Assembly: GCA_024233545.1 (NCBI GenBank)
Contig: JACKPL010000011.1
Span: 21,974 to 85,973, forward strand
Origin: a bacterium
Lineage (GTDB): Bacteria > Auribacterota > Auribacteria > Auribacterales > Auribacteraceae
Length of the DNA stretch: 64,000 nucleotides
Direction: 5' to 3'
Position numbers and translations under genes: made by a program. The notes below the pieces were generated by a model. The model saw only the letters and a program-made list of their open reading frames with translations. It did not search any database and was not told the origin of the DNA. Shown piece after piece: positions 31,301 through 37,500 of this stretch; position 1 is the first letter of the stretch, and each line of letters begins with the position of its first letter.

Positions 31301-31436
31301 TGACTCTTCCTATCCTTTCAGGGATGTCAACATCAACACCCTCTCGTGCCGCGAATGCCGAATACGGCAGGATAAGCAGCTGAATCATTATCAGCGCAAG
31401 GACTTTTCGTCCGAAATCCGTTAAAAATCGCATCAT
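19371..31436 (-). CDS. Secreted giant multidomain protein: signal peptide, kinase/pseudokinase, HELxELR and HExxH modules (start of locus B)
   Basis: This 4,021-codon ORF starts with a typical signal peptide (residues 1-29). Next is an N-terminal domain with HIQDAHCN and ITGGFHT motifs (to about residue 535), followed by about 260 unassigned residues. A tandem duplication of a 660-codon module comes next: kinase 1 at about 1109-1440 and pseudokinase 2 at about 1743-2364, the latter interrupted by a 280-residue insert. One hydrophobic helix lies near residue 2722. Three HELxELR modules, one HExxH module and a second copy of the 280-residue insert follow. The four cysteines I can find all lie within the first 370 or so residues. 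The ATG doublet at 31436/31433 overlaps the stop of a 20-residue leader ORF, which suggests translational coupling. The downstream frame continues after the TGA, so the true protein may exceed 10,470 residues. The overall function is unknown. Confidence 0.92.
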   Translation of the reverse strand: MMRFLTDFGRKVLALIMIQLLILPYSAFAAREGVDVDIPERIGRVIDHFDGDDGRVVIHIQDAHCNWEVQHNIYKILGTLFSENTDLKFIGVEGASSTVNTHEFSIFPDTQARWDASVVYVQEGRMTGAELHSIAGNSENVQIPRIEGIEDVDLYIQNYHSLRDALPVIQESIQYCRSLHTVLTSLKPFMFSPQLAELDFMIRQFEQNALTFNEYYLYLYGLGKRHRVLNQEYKDFPLVLQSIEAERLIDLASKTREEKKVIDSLHTLLTSSEQEEWNKLHSRFIRGTVSSAKYYAKMQELALKYSIVLGSNKGLGQYIKFVSINAKINQENLYNEVETLCNRLKELFYSTQEERTLDYFCRNTKILEKLFDLKITGDEFETYKKNKKDFSIERINSFVRTYAPKYNLAYYIDPNNSIVDRYAPKLEKFYSIASYRDTALIENALSEMEILDKDSGVIITGGFHTYGISEYLKKHGISYYVIAPRITRIDVQNPYISLIQNQETSLEALLEKGFSSNALAVPTFMAEEMLIGQQVQSPLKDRLKLLIIANSIKNLVANPVGGITPEVISQQINASIAQAQFPLEVEKVALVGNDLVVNIRMPEGNSVALKFAGVQGGQISQQIITAEQGISLAVQLEKALSQLTAVSRIGNVVFDTAQPSTQATQQIVQYLQQANIAKLSIPQGVQFQDQIVLSQILQSFKNIYQIDTQNIAENQSENVQLLQNLIDSEVNAIIARTGQEFKYKIEVKVDGQGLLELSLVSKTGAQGLDQSLVDSILPTEAIQETRPGSIAAHYIGGETPNVNPQQNPEITAQISQWNRVELPASLAQSISQFLANNPLVDPSSVERLGFLDITTRIQDIFGAESQKYIQSFQNFEQVLRNFQQGLENLKPGQNSITVGKDKQGRDIVIVLVDQNNLASLATNAITVPQSDKVEIYLPNLIRPVTDKAVEAQNAVNTTVILQLLKHELDEHIEGLSHVESVLLESLLNQKIIDPASVKGTFLEKAGKPAYEKPFDNNVAAISQRVEAEFLNRIERAREISRLTGDESELVALQKYFQDLIANETAKIAEIQTDESLSQRTRDLAVQYAQNITKIAQNMGIQVDFEIAQAGGTLRGFKFLGTLGVGANGIVFLAEKNGQKYAVKLIAPDARNQEALRVFLQQEAENTQAVYGDVYQGEDIGKYENGQNRIFAVPFVQGKTFFDIMKLSQETQKSRLDILIDLLEEYKKLEEKGIIHLDIKLDNFILTDEGSIRIIDFGSSLNLNQIPQSFDQAFVVFNKRFASPELKRLSDILDALKESFKTIKSVSSADISLPEIQAVFQELQGFVTAVEQQALPQTQQTSDAFIQANKILSELLAGRLTQDYQSALTQLEASLLAISYSTLSSKSDVYSFGEIITRFFQNILGEVPAEYQEIRQRAKEIDSTNRMSIDELYASLVEIRQRNAEPVSQAKTAKYIGGETLQLNPSANPALLEEIEGWKQYGFPRELQAVIQQFQQNNPFETTPISGQGIKDRLTEIFGNEASRFVQSFEYFDSVLNRLRDALSNLQPGQTQITLGQDAQNRPIILKLVSQNDLNGIGTNALTIPYADRVEILVPIVFASQTQVVAQGLLGNTINFFQVLKHELDEHVFGFTHTEAVLLESLINKKNKKSISDLSLRVQDEFQRRLDRAVAFASANQGSTNEIQALQSYFKDLIANEQAKIAEIEANTALSPLIKQAAVQYAKNITEFARTMSIKADLEVAKIGGTVRGFKFEEQLSEDLSGVVFRATKNGAEYAVKLINPETADQNAVRSALLRDAAVTQLVYGDVYALDGIGSYENGENQIFAVPFFNGISLRESIEKNTLPTSQTGRLDFAVKLVQEYQKLEKAGVLQLDIKPENILISPTGDIRIVNLGASIVAGQPFQQIDNVQLVSAQVRYSSPELRQITGLLEALTPEFQLLKESASLGRQDVNIARALQAIREKIESLEQLSTGLVEEQAVVSEPVAVVEAVDVRQDFIDNAMELGKDFNLSGREQAYLQAALREATKVTGKVSEVMFERALELLSVLERGNASMTMRDLKAVHEARVSKLKELEELGTISEADRSYLRQLERGDIAVKFAEISSVLSKVRGVEIFDFNRDASLKESDWVLGLADAKMQALENARVSARTEAEYARMSEEIFREYDGYTQLIEDMFYVNNRQNNDRLKGILEASNIVMNTHRGVDRETLLSALETAVAEGRMSLEVYNEVVKRSFEVIPAVDLQQTPDQWARQLEEELLQQAGRADITTQFEQVYALLDSFRNNKIPAEKYSEFVRQLEQLSMGLFNNALNQRTDVYGVGAVVREVMGQNVHPEIQNIINKANSRVANERFENLAGLQNALTQTRNYDLGQIPTLIANLDNINEALKQNQTVTASMKQYVLDMRNKLAQLSEVGTAASNMVIEMAANLINAYRQDVPDISFANVGRGAKDHVVVNFQFEILLQQKAERQGRTDGRAIADFIIKNDGTIAELDETAQGEKIFLLEGYDADTQEGHLGLRRNSVYGNQASVIAHELLELRFWRQFAKEVLHKTDAELSGLVTGKDMRSWIKDNLTHNGEVGREFVELLLDDFHALAEIAEMRVRRAGLDNFARQDLTAEHIKEMSDIVNNVMSEFFEVYTQKVKLYNEIAKQDVAGQTDRALETASLDADVLTNATEKGVEFVLNFIHRYSRSKAAIDTLGKERAEKLAQFAIKALLGKKAWTYVKIGATIMSLLGSLPVAIGTLLAGYAINKGEKIYGSKAGQVVDRILGRRGDITFANVGRAVEDLEVAQEVIDLYQNQVRAEILRQMGVTQTLLLRDETSVLNMNEHVGVDAQAVNVPQFYESPDYGLVMQRLQPVLDFGKVSPVQIQNSIRQELGRKANQQRTSGLDIPGTSPLPDFLVSSFGTVQNFEQIQQQFEQGIPIAGEKIHSIQGVVYSEELVQFGVMQNAVFASNIQQAAQQIAEIKIWKQFAVEELKFTPEQIANGELRIWIAENDRKGGDAQALVAQIRTMINRIGLIAGSIALESSEVTEDNLNAVLLSLNQLIENTNVQSIISNVYSRKSDALTVPVKQIIIKDVPSRNEIAGTVSDLLSGILTSPAPSTAQIYNLREAANILDDNQYAKAANILRQQIDILAQQRTPEQIEANRKQLLAKLNESVFFEMGFLLTPSGLFDFSQGEVVEQTVTINNTEQTFLIFRGAPEKNLPPAGQLRNTDHTLPGYPAGVNIIFLSDRQALQSEINGIIQQRNNELYENEPGTLPYALALQVDDVSTPFVGSQEYVDRIAQKLQELNYLHELKHGVDYRNGSYFDAINNTAAQELSVVLSPFMARVARLEFDTTLTQAEKNEIYSELDSFVGLSIHKYLRGAGDNQAPLTSYDQSRAVYQNPMLLLLAQLVSPNIVDAVVTQRSVAVVSEPVAVVEAVDVRQDFIDNAMELGKDFNLSGREQAYLQAALREATKVTGKVSEVMFERALELLSVLERGNASMTMRDLKAVHEARVSKLKELEELGTISEADRSYLRQLERGDIAVKFAEISSVLSKVRGVEIFDFNRDASLKESDWVLGLADAKMQALENARVSARTEAEYARMSEEIFREYDGYTQLIEDMFYVNNRQNNDRLKGILEASNIVMNTHRGVDRETLLSALETAVAEGRMSLEVYNEVVKRSFEVIPAVDLQQTPDQWARQLEEELLRGDLVEEQASTSAITSMTNDFTAVQTANLSNSQTGILVETAQEGIFDYSEEFKNRYRDFLNQFEGNKSARGQAIVLALKELVQKLGTMEYYQDLGNLELWNKLNEITVGRNILEGSQTESDIVLANIGNMAASHRQANEQFKQLLELKAKLQNREGQEALADFVITSTGKVVTAAEALALGISGEKIFFLKGIGNNEQAGHAGFARNSVYADNASTAAHELVELRLWRNFAEQHLNMTAEDIANGALRIWIRENMRKGGASRQLVESLRDFFHEQGLIAEQRAVQAGVNADLTNPANIEKLVFIVSKIQNSSQVAKQTADLVQSARLEVKSQAG
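19600..19835 (-). other. HELxELR module, copy C
   Basis: The segment reads GEKIFFLKG, then GHAGFARNSVY, then AAHELVELRLWRNFA and an amphipathic tail NGALRIWIRENMRKGG. It is one of three copies in this protein. Copy A (23720-23965) shares GEKIFLLEG, GHLGLRRNSVY and AHELLELRFWRQFA. Conserved H, E and E residues suggest a metal site, but the spacing is not the standard HExxH. I do not recognise the family. Confidence 0.5.
20349..20367. repeat. 19-bp direct repeat (left copy) at the edge of the 840-bp module
   Basis: The plus-strand sequence cgcctgctcctctacgagg (coding LVEEQA on the minus strand) occurs here and at 25506-25524. In coding order it precedes one 840-bp copy and follows the other. 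Confidence 0.85.
20375..21215 (-). repeat. 840-bp near-identical coding module, copy 1
   Basis: About 841 bp match 24668-25508 at a fixed offset of 4,293 bp. I see only two differences (20385 and 20400), both near one end. The copy encodes about 280 residues from VVSEPVAVVEAVD to ARQLEEELL, all helical and charged. Codon use differs sharply from the surroundings: GAG, AAG, CAG, GCG, TTG and CGG/CGT dominate, where neighbours prefer GAA, AAA, CAA and A/T-ending codons. No known domain is recognised. It looks like a recently copied or gene-converted module of different origin. Confidence 0.93.
21230..22235 (-). other. Putative zinc-metallopeptidase-like module, copy 1 (HELKH)
   Basis: The module runs from IIIKDVPSRNE to LLLAQLVSPNIVDAVV. 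The motif LHELKHGVDY (HELKH coded at 21549-21563) is followed about 20 residues later by AQELSVVLSPF. HExxH with a downstream Glu is the arrangement of gluzincin-type zinc peptidases. Both elements are kept in copy 2 (18440-19370) although the modules have diverged widely, which suggests functional constraint. Substrate and family are unknown. Confidence 0.5.
22440..22720 (-). other. HELxELR module, copy B (degenerate)
   Basis: The segment reads GEKIHSIQG, then NAVFASNIQQAAQQIAEIKIWKQFA, then NGELRIWIAENDRKGG. The tail is close to copy C, but HELxE is replaced by QQIAE, so any metal site is lost. Like copy C it is directly followed by an HExxH module, which shows that the pair [HELxELR + HExxH] was duplicated as a unit. 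Confidence 0.5.
23200..23270 (-). other. Predicted transmembrane helix
   Basis: The residues around 2722-2745 read ATIMSLLGSLPVAIGTLLAG, an uninterrupted hydrophobic stretch flanked by Lys-rich sequence (LLGKKAW before, NKGEKIYGSK after). It is the only strong candidate membrane segment I see in this ORF after the signal peptide. Confidence 0.6.
23720..23965 (-). other. HELxELR module, copy A
   Basis: The segment reads GEKIFLLEG, then GHLGLRRNSVYGNQASVIA, then HELLELRFWRQFAKEVL (HELLE coded near 23841-23855), with a C-terminal helical region ending near DDFHALAEIAEMR. It is better conserved with copy C than with copy B. The lead-in DISFANVGRGA at about 24110-24140 recurs as DITFANVGRAV (about 23105-23135) and DIVLANIGNMA (about 19990-20018). 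Confidence 0.5.
24668..25508 (-). repeat. 840-bp near-identical coding module, copy 2 (inside the pseudokinase)
   Basis: This is the same 280-residue module as 20375-21215, with the same G-ending codon bias. It lies inside the C-lobe of the pseudokinase, where kinase 1 has unrelated sequence of its own, so the insertion came after the kinase duplication. The 19-bp direct repeat 25506-25524 lies at its coding-upstream edge. Reading frame is kept on both sides. Confidence 0.93.
25506..25524. repeat. 19-bp direct repeat (right copy)
   Basis: Identical to 20349-20367. It encodes LVEEQA just before module copy 2 in coding order, whereas in copy 1 LVEEQA follows the module. This arrangement fits an ancestral tandem array or a repeat-bounded insertion. 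Confidence 0.85.
27078..29057 (-). repeat. Tandem-duplicated YIGGET-HELDEH-kinase module, copy 1
   Basis: The copy starts at HYIGGETPNVNP and continues with IQDIFGAESQKYIQSFQNF, LKHELDEHIEGLSHVESVL (about 28510-28550), YFQDLIANETAKIAEIQ and kinase 1. Every landmark recurs in order in copy 2. The HELDEHxxGxxHxE motif is conserved in both and could bind metal, but it is not a family I can name. Confidence 0.85.
27115..28110 (-). other. Hanks-type protein kinase domain (kinase 1)
   Basis: Kinase motifs appear in order: a glycine-rich loop (GTLGVGANGIVF, about 28055-28090), an ATP lysine (YAVKLIA), a catalytic loop IIHLDIKLDNFIL (about 27706-27745; HRDxKxxN with R changed to L), IIDFGSS (about 27665-27685), SPEL (about 27590) and SDVYSFGEIITRF (about 27257-27290). 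About 100 helical residues separate SPEL from SDVYSFG, more than in ordinary kinases. The Lys, Asp, Asn and DFG needed for catalysis are present, so activity is plausible. The domain lies in a protein with a signal peptide, so its ATP supply is a puzzle unless it stays in or is delivered to a cytoplasm. Confidence 0.85.
29830..31349 (-). other. N-terminal domain with HIQDAHCN and ITGGFHT motifs
   Basis: About 500 residues follow the signal peptide. They include VVIHIQDAHCNWEVQ, FIGVEGASS, RITRID and GVIITGGFHTYGISEYL. Two His-containing signatures at the start and end, with a Glu between, recall the layout of the ChaN/TraB/erythromycin-esterase-like superfamily. The resemblance is weak, and I offer it only as a candidate. 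From memory, similar HIQDAHCN-type N-termini occur on Omnitrophota proteins. The domain holds all four cysteines I find in this ORF. Confidence 0.4.
31350..31436 (-). other. Sec-type signal peptide
   Basis: The first 29 residues have a basic n-region (R3, R10, K11), a hydrophobic core VLALIMIQLLILPY and an AFA motif before AREG, giving a signal peptidase I site after residue 29. Export across the inner membrane is therefore expected. Confidence 0.88.
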
Positions 31437-31495
31437 AATGCACCTACCCTATGATTTATAGTTAAATTTTTTACATTGAAAAATCGTTTGAGCAT
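31433..31495 (-). CDS. 20-residue leader ORF coupled to the giant gene
   Basis: An ATG at 31495 lies five bases after a strong GGGGAGAGGG Shine-Dalgarno (31501-31510). The 20-codon frame is basic and begins MLKRFFNVKN. Its TGA (31435-31433) overlaps the two ATG codons of the giant ORF in an ATGATG context. The giant ORF itself has a weaker AGGTG (31441-31445), four bases from the first ATG and seven from the second. The arrangement suggests translational coupling or leader-controlled translation. The peptide has no recognised homologue, and it could be chance. Confidence 0.4.
   Translation of the reverse strand: MLKRFFNVKNLTINHRVGAL
31441..31450 (-). promoter_or_regulatory. Ribosome binding site of the signal-peptide giant ORF
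   Basis: AGGGTAGGTG precedes the tandem ATGs. The spacing favours the second ATG (31433) slightly over the first (31436), a difference of one Met. Confidence 0.5.
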
Positions 31496-31500
31496 AGTTT

Positions 31501-31510
31501 CCCTCTCCCC
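31501..31510 (-). promoter_or_regulatory. Strong Shine-Dalgarno of the leader ORF
   Basis: GGGGAGAGGG with a five-base spacer before ATG at 31495 is the best ribosome binding site in the intergenic region. It belongs to the leader ORF, not directly to the giant gene. Confidence 0.55.
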
Positions 31511-31540
31511 CATTCTACAGAAATAATCCTGCAGTATATA

Positions 31541-31556
31541 TCCTAAAATTTTAGGA
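31541..31556. promoter_or_regulatory. 16-bp perfect palindrome after the stop codon of locus A
   Basis: TCCTAAAATTTTAGGA is a perfect 8+8 palindrome starting at the base after the TAA (31557-31559). It is followed on the minus strand by TATATA, which could serve as a -10 element, but I see no good -35. A loopless A/T stem makes a poor intrinsic terminator. An operator-like site for the downstream gene is possible. The rest of the 120-base gap holds only the ribosome binding sites and the leader ORF. Confidence 0.4.
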
Positions 31557-34500
31557 TTACATAGAGGACCGCAACATTTCTTTGGTAGCTGTATCAAGGC
31601 CGACTTTAACCTGCGACCTTTGTAACCGCGCTTCAGCAATAGATATAACTTGATCTAACCGAGTATCTTTAAACTGATTTAATTCCAAGATAATAAATGC
31701 CAGTGTATTTTCGTCAATACCGGCTTCAGGCATTTTCGCACGATCAACAATATCATCAAGCAACGCATTTACATACGCTTTAACATCTAATTCTGATTGT
31801 GAAGACATTAAATCAGAAATAAAGTCAAGCATCAACTTCTGTAGCAACGCTTCATTAAGTTGTTGTTTTCCTGCCTGCTCAATTACTATATTGAACAATA
31901 GGTTTTGACGAATAGCATCAGCATTCTGTTTATCAAGCGCCGTAATAACATCTGCTTGCATCAATACCTTGCTTAAAGCGGCGCCAATAGCCACCAATTG
32001 ATCCGGAGACTGTTTTCCTATAGTATTAACAAGAGCAAGCAATTTATTCGTCAAGAGTTTTTTGCCGTTTTGATCAAGAGACGCCACATCCATTTGCTCA
32101 AATAAATATTCTATGAATTGAGCTTGATAAAGCCCGCTTTGAGCACTAATGTGTGCTATGAGCGTATCGAGCGCTTGTGCATCTTGAATTGCAAGAAGCC
32201 TGCTGAATGCATTTGCCCCTATGTATGCACTGGCATTTCGTTCAAAAGTACGTGCCCTATAATTCTCAACGCTTTCGATGATAAATTCTTTGCCGGAAAG
32301 CATTACCTGAGCTTGTTCGATTTGCTGTGCCGTAATATACTGCGCATCATTTAATGTTAGAATCACAATTTTATCGCCTAACTGCGCACGATAAGAACCG
32401 TTTGCCTCAACGCCTAAAATTTCCATTTGCTGTTGAGTAGTTTCAATATATACAGGCAACCCAAGTTCAAGTGCGAAAAATTCTATCGCCTGAACAGTAC
32501 CGCTTGCAGAAGGCGAAATAATACCTTGAATGCTCAAGTCAACCTGCTTGGTTTGTAGTATTCGAACCAGATCGCCGAGGGCGATTCTTCCATCAAAGCG
32601 ATTAACCAACTCAATCTGACCAGTTGAGTCATTCATGACAAATACAGCGGATATATTTTGTGCCCGCAAAATAGAATTCAACAATGTGCTGTGAGCTTCA
32701 AAGAAAGCCTGTTTATTCTCAACGTTTTGTGCAATAAATTCAATCGCTGAAACAGCACCGTTAAATGATTGAGCCATGCGCGCTTGATAAAGCAGTTGTT
32801 CCTGCACCATTTGAGTATTCATAAGCTGTTGCACAGTCAACTGAACCGGTTGCGCATTTGCGAAAGCGGCATCAGTAAACCGTATTGTCACTCCACTTTC
32901 AGTTACCGCAAACTTCACAGCACCGCCAATCTGACGAGTAATTTGTTCAAGTTCAACGGCAAGTTTGCCATCTTGACCGAAATATTCATCCAATAATGCT
33001 TGAACCATAGCAGTATTCTCAGGCTGTTGTATCATCTCGCTAATATGCGCAATTTGAGCCGTAATTGCCGCTTGTATAGTACTCGAAATGTGTTGGCTTA
33101 CCGCCGCCGGAGCAATAGCCCCTTCGCGCAGTTGAGTAATCAAACCTTTTTGAGAAACCGTCGTTCCATCCAACTGAACCACCTCACGATCATTAAGTGC
33201 AGAAACTAACCCTTGGCTTAAATTGCCATGTTTTTCATAGAGTTTCTGAACCATACCAACATTAGCGGCTACGCGATTTTCATAGAATTCATCCATTTCT
33301 TTGCGTACATCAACCCACTCTTGTTCCACTTGTCCGATTTTATCATGGATGAGAGCGGCAGTGCGCACATCTTCAATTGCAGGACCTCTCTGAACATCGG
33401 GAACTTTAACAAGCAGTTGAATGCCGGGAGCCACAGTATGAGCCACTTCGCCGATCTGCCTGTCAGTCAATTGCCCAAGCCGGAACTGCAATACTTCTCC
33501 TTGACGGTCTCCGCTAAGCACATCAACAAGGAAGACTCCTTCTTGTGACGTATCTCTTCTTATATTGCCAACAACAACTGTTTCTTGCCCAACACCGGCA
33601 ATATTAAGGCTTAACGGAATTGTAACATTCGATTTCTTGTCGGCAATATGATCAATAATCGATGCAACCTGCGAAAGTTTTAAATCTTCCGGACGACTAA
33701 TATTACCATTAAATAGATTATTTGCAACATTCGCTACATTGCTTGAATATAACGAGAATACCTGTTTGTCGGGAGTTTGCGCAAGAAGAACTGCACCGGC
33801 AATTTGCCCGCTCGGCAAAACGATCAGTAATTGATTATTCTTGTTGACAGTAACTTGTAACCACCCAAGATTCTGATCCGCAAGGACTTCACGAACACTT
33901 TCAATATTTTCAGCAACAAACTGGTTTATATCGACAGGTTTATCTGCATCCGTACGGTTATCAAACCGTGATTTAATTGTAGCAACAATCAGTTTTTCGA
34001 CTTGCGAGGCAAGGTGCTGTTCAAAACGCACAAGTTCGTCTTTAGTGCGTTCTGCATTAAATGCCTGTTGAGCATTAACTAAATCATTCCGCGCTGAAAC
34101 ATATGCTGTAAAATGATCGCTCTTGCGTATTTCAGTAACTATTTCTTGCGTAATCGCGGCTATATCTAATGCTTGCTGTTGTGCCGCGGCTTTTGCTTGG
34201 AACGGAGCGGCTATACGGTCAATTTCAGCGGCAGGAAGATTGTAGCGCGCACCGATTTGCGCAACAGCGTTACGAATAATTTGGCCAGCTTCACGTTTTT
34301 GAGCAACCTCTTCTTCTGCAAATTGACGCAACTCTTGAGCTAACTTTTCTGCAACCTTGACATCTTCAACCTGCTGAGCACCAGCAATTTGTTGTTGATG
34401 CAATACTTGCTGTATTTGCTGAGCAAGCGCCCCCGTACCACTGCGAGCGAATTGCGGCAGTTCAGATTGTTTAACCGTTTGAGCAATACGACTCATGAGG

Positions 34501-37500
34501 TCTTGAATGTCTTGCGCTTCATAGAGAGCAAAATCAGCATAATTTACTCGAGAATAATCCCCTTCCTCACGGAATTTAAGGGCAACATCATCAATCGAAA
34601 CGTTCATGATATCTTCTATTGAAACAGATTCTCTCCCCTTAATTCCCGGCAAGATTCGTCCCAATTGCGAGAGCAACTGCTGTGACAAACCGCTGGTATT
34701 TATTGAATCGATTATATTCCCTTCACCTTTGAGCGCTTCGAGTCCAAGCAATGCATTCTTGACCCATTCTTGTGAACGCTTGAATCCGCTGTTTATCTGT
34801 TCGATATTAGTTGTTGGGCCATCTTTGCCCATGGTGATAGTTTCATTGATGGATTGCTGGCTCGTATACTTTGTCCTCATGGAAATTAATTGAGTGCGGA
34901 GGTTCTCAAGAGCTTTCGCACGTTGTGAATCAGGCGATGCTTTCTGCAGTTCAGCAGATACAATATTAACCATCTCTGTAATAGTGTTGGTAATAGTAAA
35001 ATCTTTTACGCGATTTAATGCTTCGCTGAAACTATTTTGAACGTTAGAATACTCGTTCCGCAACAACATCTGGAGCAATTCTCCATGCCCAATTTCTTGG
35101 CCGCTTGTTTGTCCGAGAACGAATATATCGCGCGCATTGAATTGAGTTTGATCGAACGTTTGGCCGTTAAAATGTTCATTATAGCCGCGGTCTCGTCCAA
35201 ACCCTTGTAATGCAGTGGTCATATCCGTTTTAGAATCGAGTACATCAATAAACCGTGTTTGTCCATTTGTTTTTAGATCCAAACCGAACACGTCGCCGCT
35301 ATGCGTTATGATAGTAACCGGTTTCACATTGGCGTCTTCTTTCATACGCAATTTAACTTGTGCTTCCCATTGTTCCGCAGAGATTACATCGCCGCGAACG
35401 TATTGGCCTTTTGCTTTATCAAATTCATAGCGAACCCATTCACGCCCTTCATGAATGATTACTTCACGCGGGTTTGCTTCGGTTTTGGCGTTCTGGGTAA
35501 GCTGAGCTAATGCCGCACCGAAATAATCGCTGGCATTAGCAGACTGGGCATGAAGCACAAAAACTTGATGTTCGGCAGAATTTGCCGGCATTGCATTTCT
35601 CATAACTTCCGCAAGGTCAGCGGCGCCTCTGCTGTTCTGAACTCTCTTTTCAAAGGTAGCTTCTCCGCCAAATTGATCGTTCGGAATTGCTTCAAGGACT
35701 TTGTCTTTACTGACACCAAGCACTTTTGCGATAAGTTCTGCATTTTGATCGGTTATAGCGCCTTTTCCTTCAGCATCTAGCCCCTTCCAGAATTTAACAA
35801 TAGCATCAATACTCGGACTTCTATCCACTTCAATTCCCAATGCACGGTGCATTGCCTCAACAAGCCCTAACGTTCCGGTCATGGTAATAATACCGCCGTT
35901 ATTGGACTTAACCAAATAGAGAAACTCCTCGTAACTCGCTTGCAGTGATTCGGCGCTGACCGTTACCAGATCAAGATCAGCAACTCTACCAGACTGAGCT
36001 TGTCCGAATAACTGTTTAATACCCGCTTCATAGACTTCGGAGAATTTACGGCTTTCTTCGGTTTGTCCAAATGACACCGGCACAATTTTCAATAAGTCTT
36101 CACTAACACCGTAATGGCTTCCTTCAGCCTGTGAAACAAACGCGGCAAATGATGCCAGAGCCGCTCTACTCGCTCCAAGTTTACCGTCTACAATTAATGT
36201 ATTGATATCAGCATTCCCTGTTACATGCTGTGAATAGAGCGACAGTAGATAATCATTAAATACGGCACCAACCTGCGTAACAGTATCGTTCTTCACAACA
36301 GAAGAAGTCGTCAGAAGGTTTAATCCATCAATATACGAGATAACATCACCGGTTAAATCAAAGCCCTCTTGAGCAATCCGTAAGCGTGCTTCAGCTTGGG
36401 TTTCGTTACCCTGAACTTTAACCTTGACGACTCCTGTATCGAACCCAATTTTTCGAATATCTTGAGAGAACGTATTTTCGATCTTCATATTTACAACCGC
36501 AAAAGACTGCAGTGAATCGGTCAAGTTTTGTTGTCCAACCCATGCCTGCATATTCGCAATAATCTGAGAAGCGTTTGCTTGGCTTAATGTAGCCGCATCG
36601 CCCAGCATATCCTTAAGAATTGCCTGCCGGACTTCATCAATGCTTTTCTGCTGGCCATTAAAGTACGTATTAAGTGCTTTCTTAAAGAACACTTCGTCTA
36701 ATGCAAGGCTTTGTGCTACTTGCGCTGTCAATTGAAGAGCAAGCAGTTTATCGGCATTAGCATTCATGAAACCGCCGACTTGCATAATTGCTTTCTTCTG
36801 GTCTTCGGTCAGCTTAATATCTTCACCTTCAGATAAAATGTAACTTTGTCCGACAACCGTATGAATTTCGTCATTGACGATCTGAACATTCTTCGTAATC
36901 AATTCTAGTGCTCTGCGATGGTGTTCATTCTGCTCAGCAAGACGCGGCAAGAAACCGGGCGCGGACATGGTCGTAAAAATTATATCTGCACCTTCCATTT
37001 GAGCCAATAACTCTGCATTGACATCGTTCGTATCTTTAAGGATTGCCACTTTCAATCCAAGGTTTTTATACAGGTCGCCCGACTCTCTCAATGCTTCTTC
37101 CAGTTTGTTCTGATCGGACAGGATAATAACGCCGCGCTGTTTACCGTTAATTAACCCTGCAACAGCGGCAAGGTGCATCAATACCGATGTTTTACCACCA
37201 CCCGTTAAAATTTCGTGCCCTTTAGATGGATTGGCGACGAAATCGAGCAGTTTTTCAGCTTGGTTTGCATGTAGTGGAAATCCTCGTGCTTCTTGGAAAG
37301 CAAAAAGCGTCTCGTTAAGGGTTTCGACAAGCTGCTGCACCTTGGCATCGTTTGTTTTAGATTGGAATCTAAACCTGCTTTGACCGGTAACGTCTTGTAC
37401 TAATTTAATGTCTTCTTTGAATTTCTCTGCAAGTGCATTACGATCGGCTAGTATCTCTGAAGAGTATGCTTGAGATAACGCTTGGCTTGCATTAGCCACA

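Noticed and set aside
31541..31556. The palindrome as a rho-independent terminator
   Set aside because: The stem is mostly A/T, has no loop and is not followed by a T-run on the transcribed strand.
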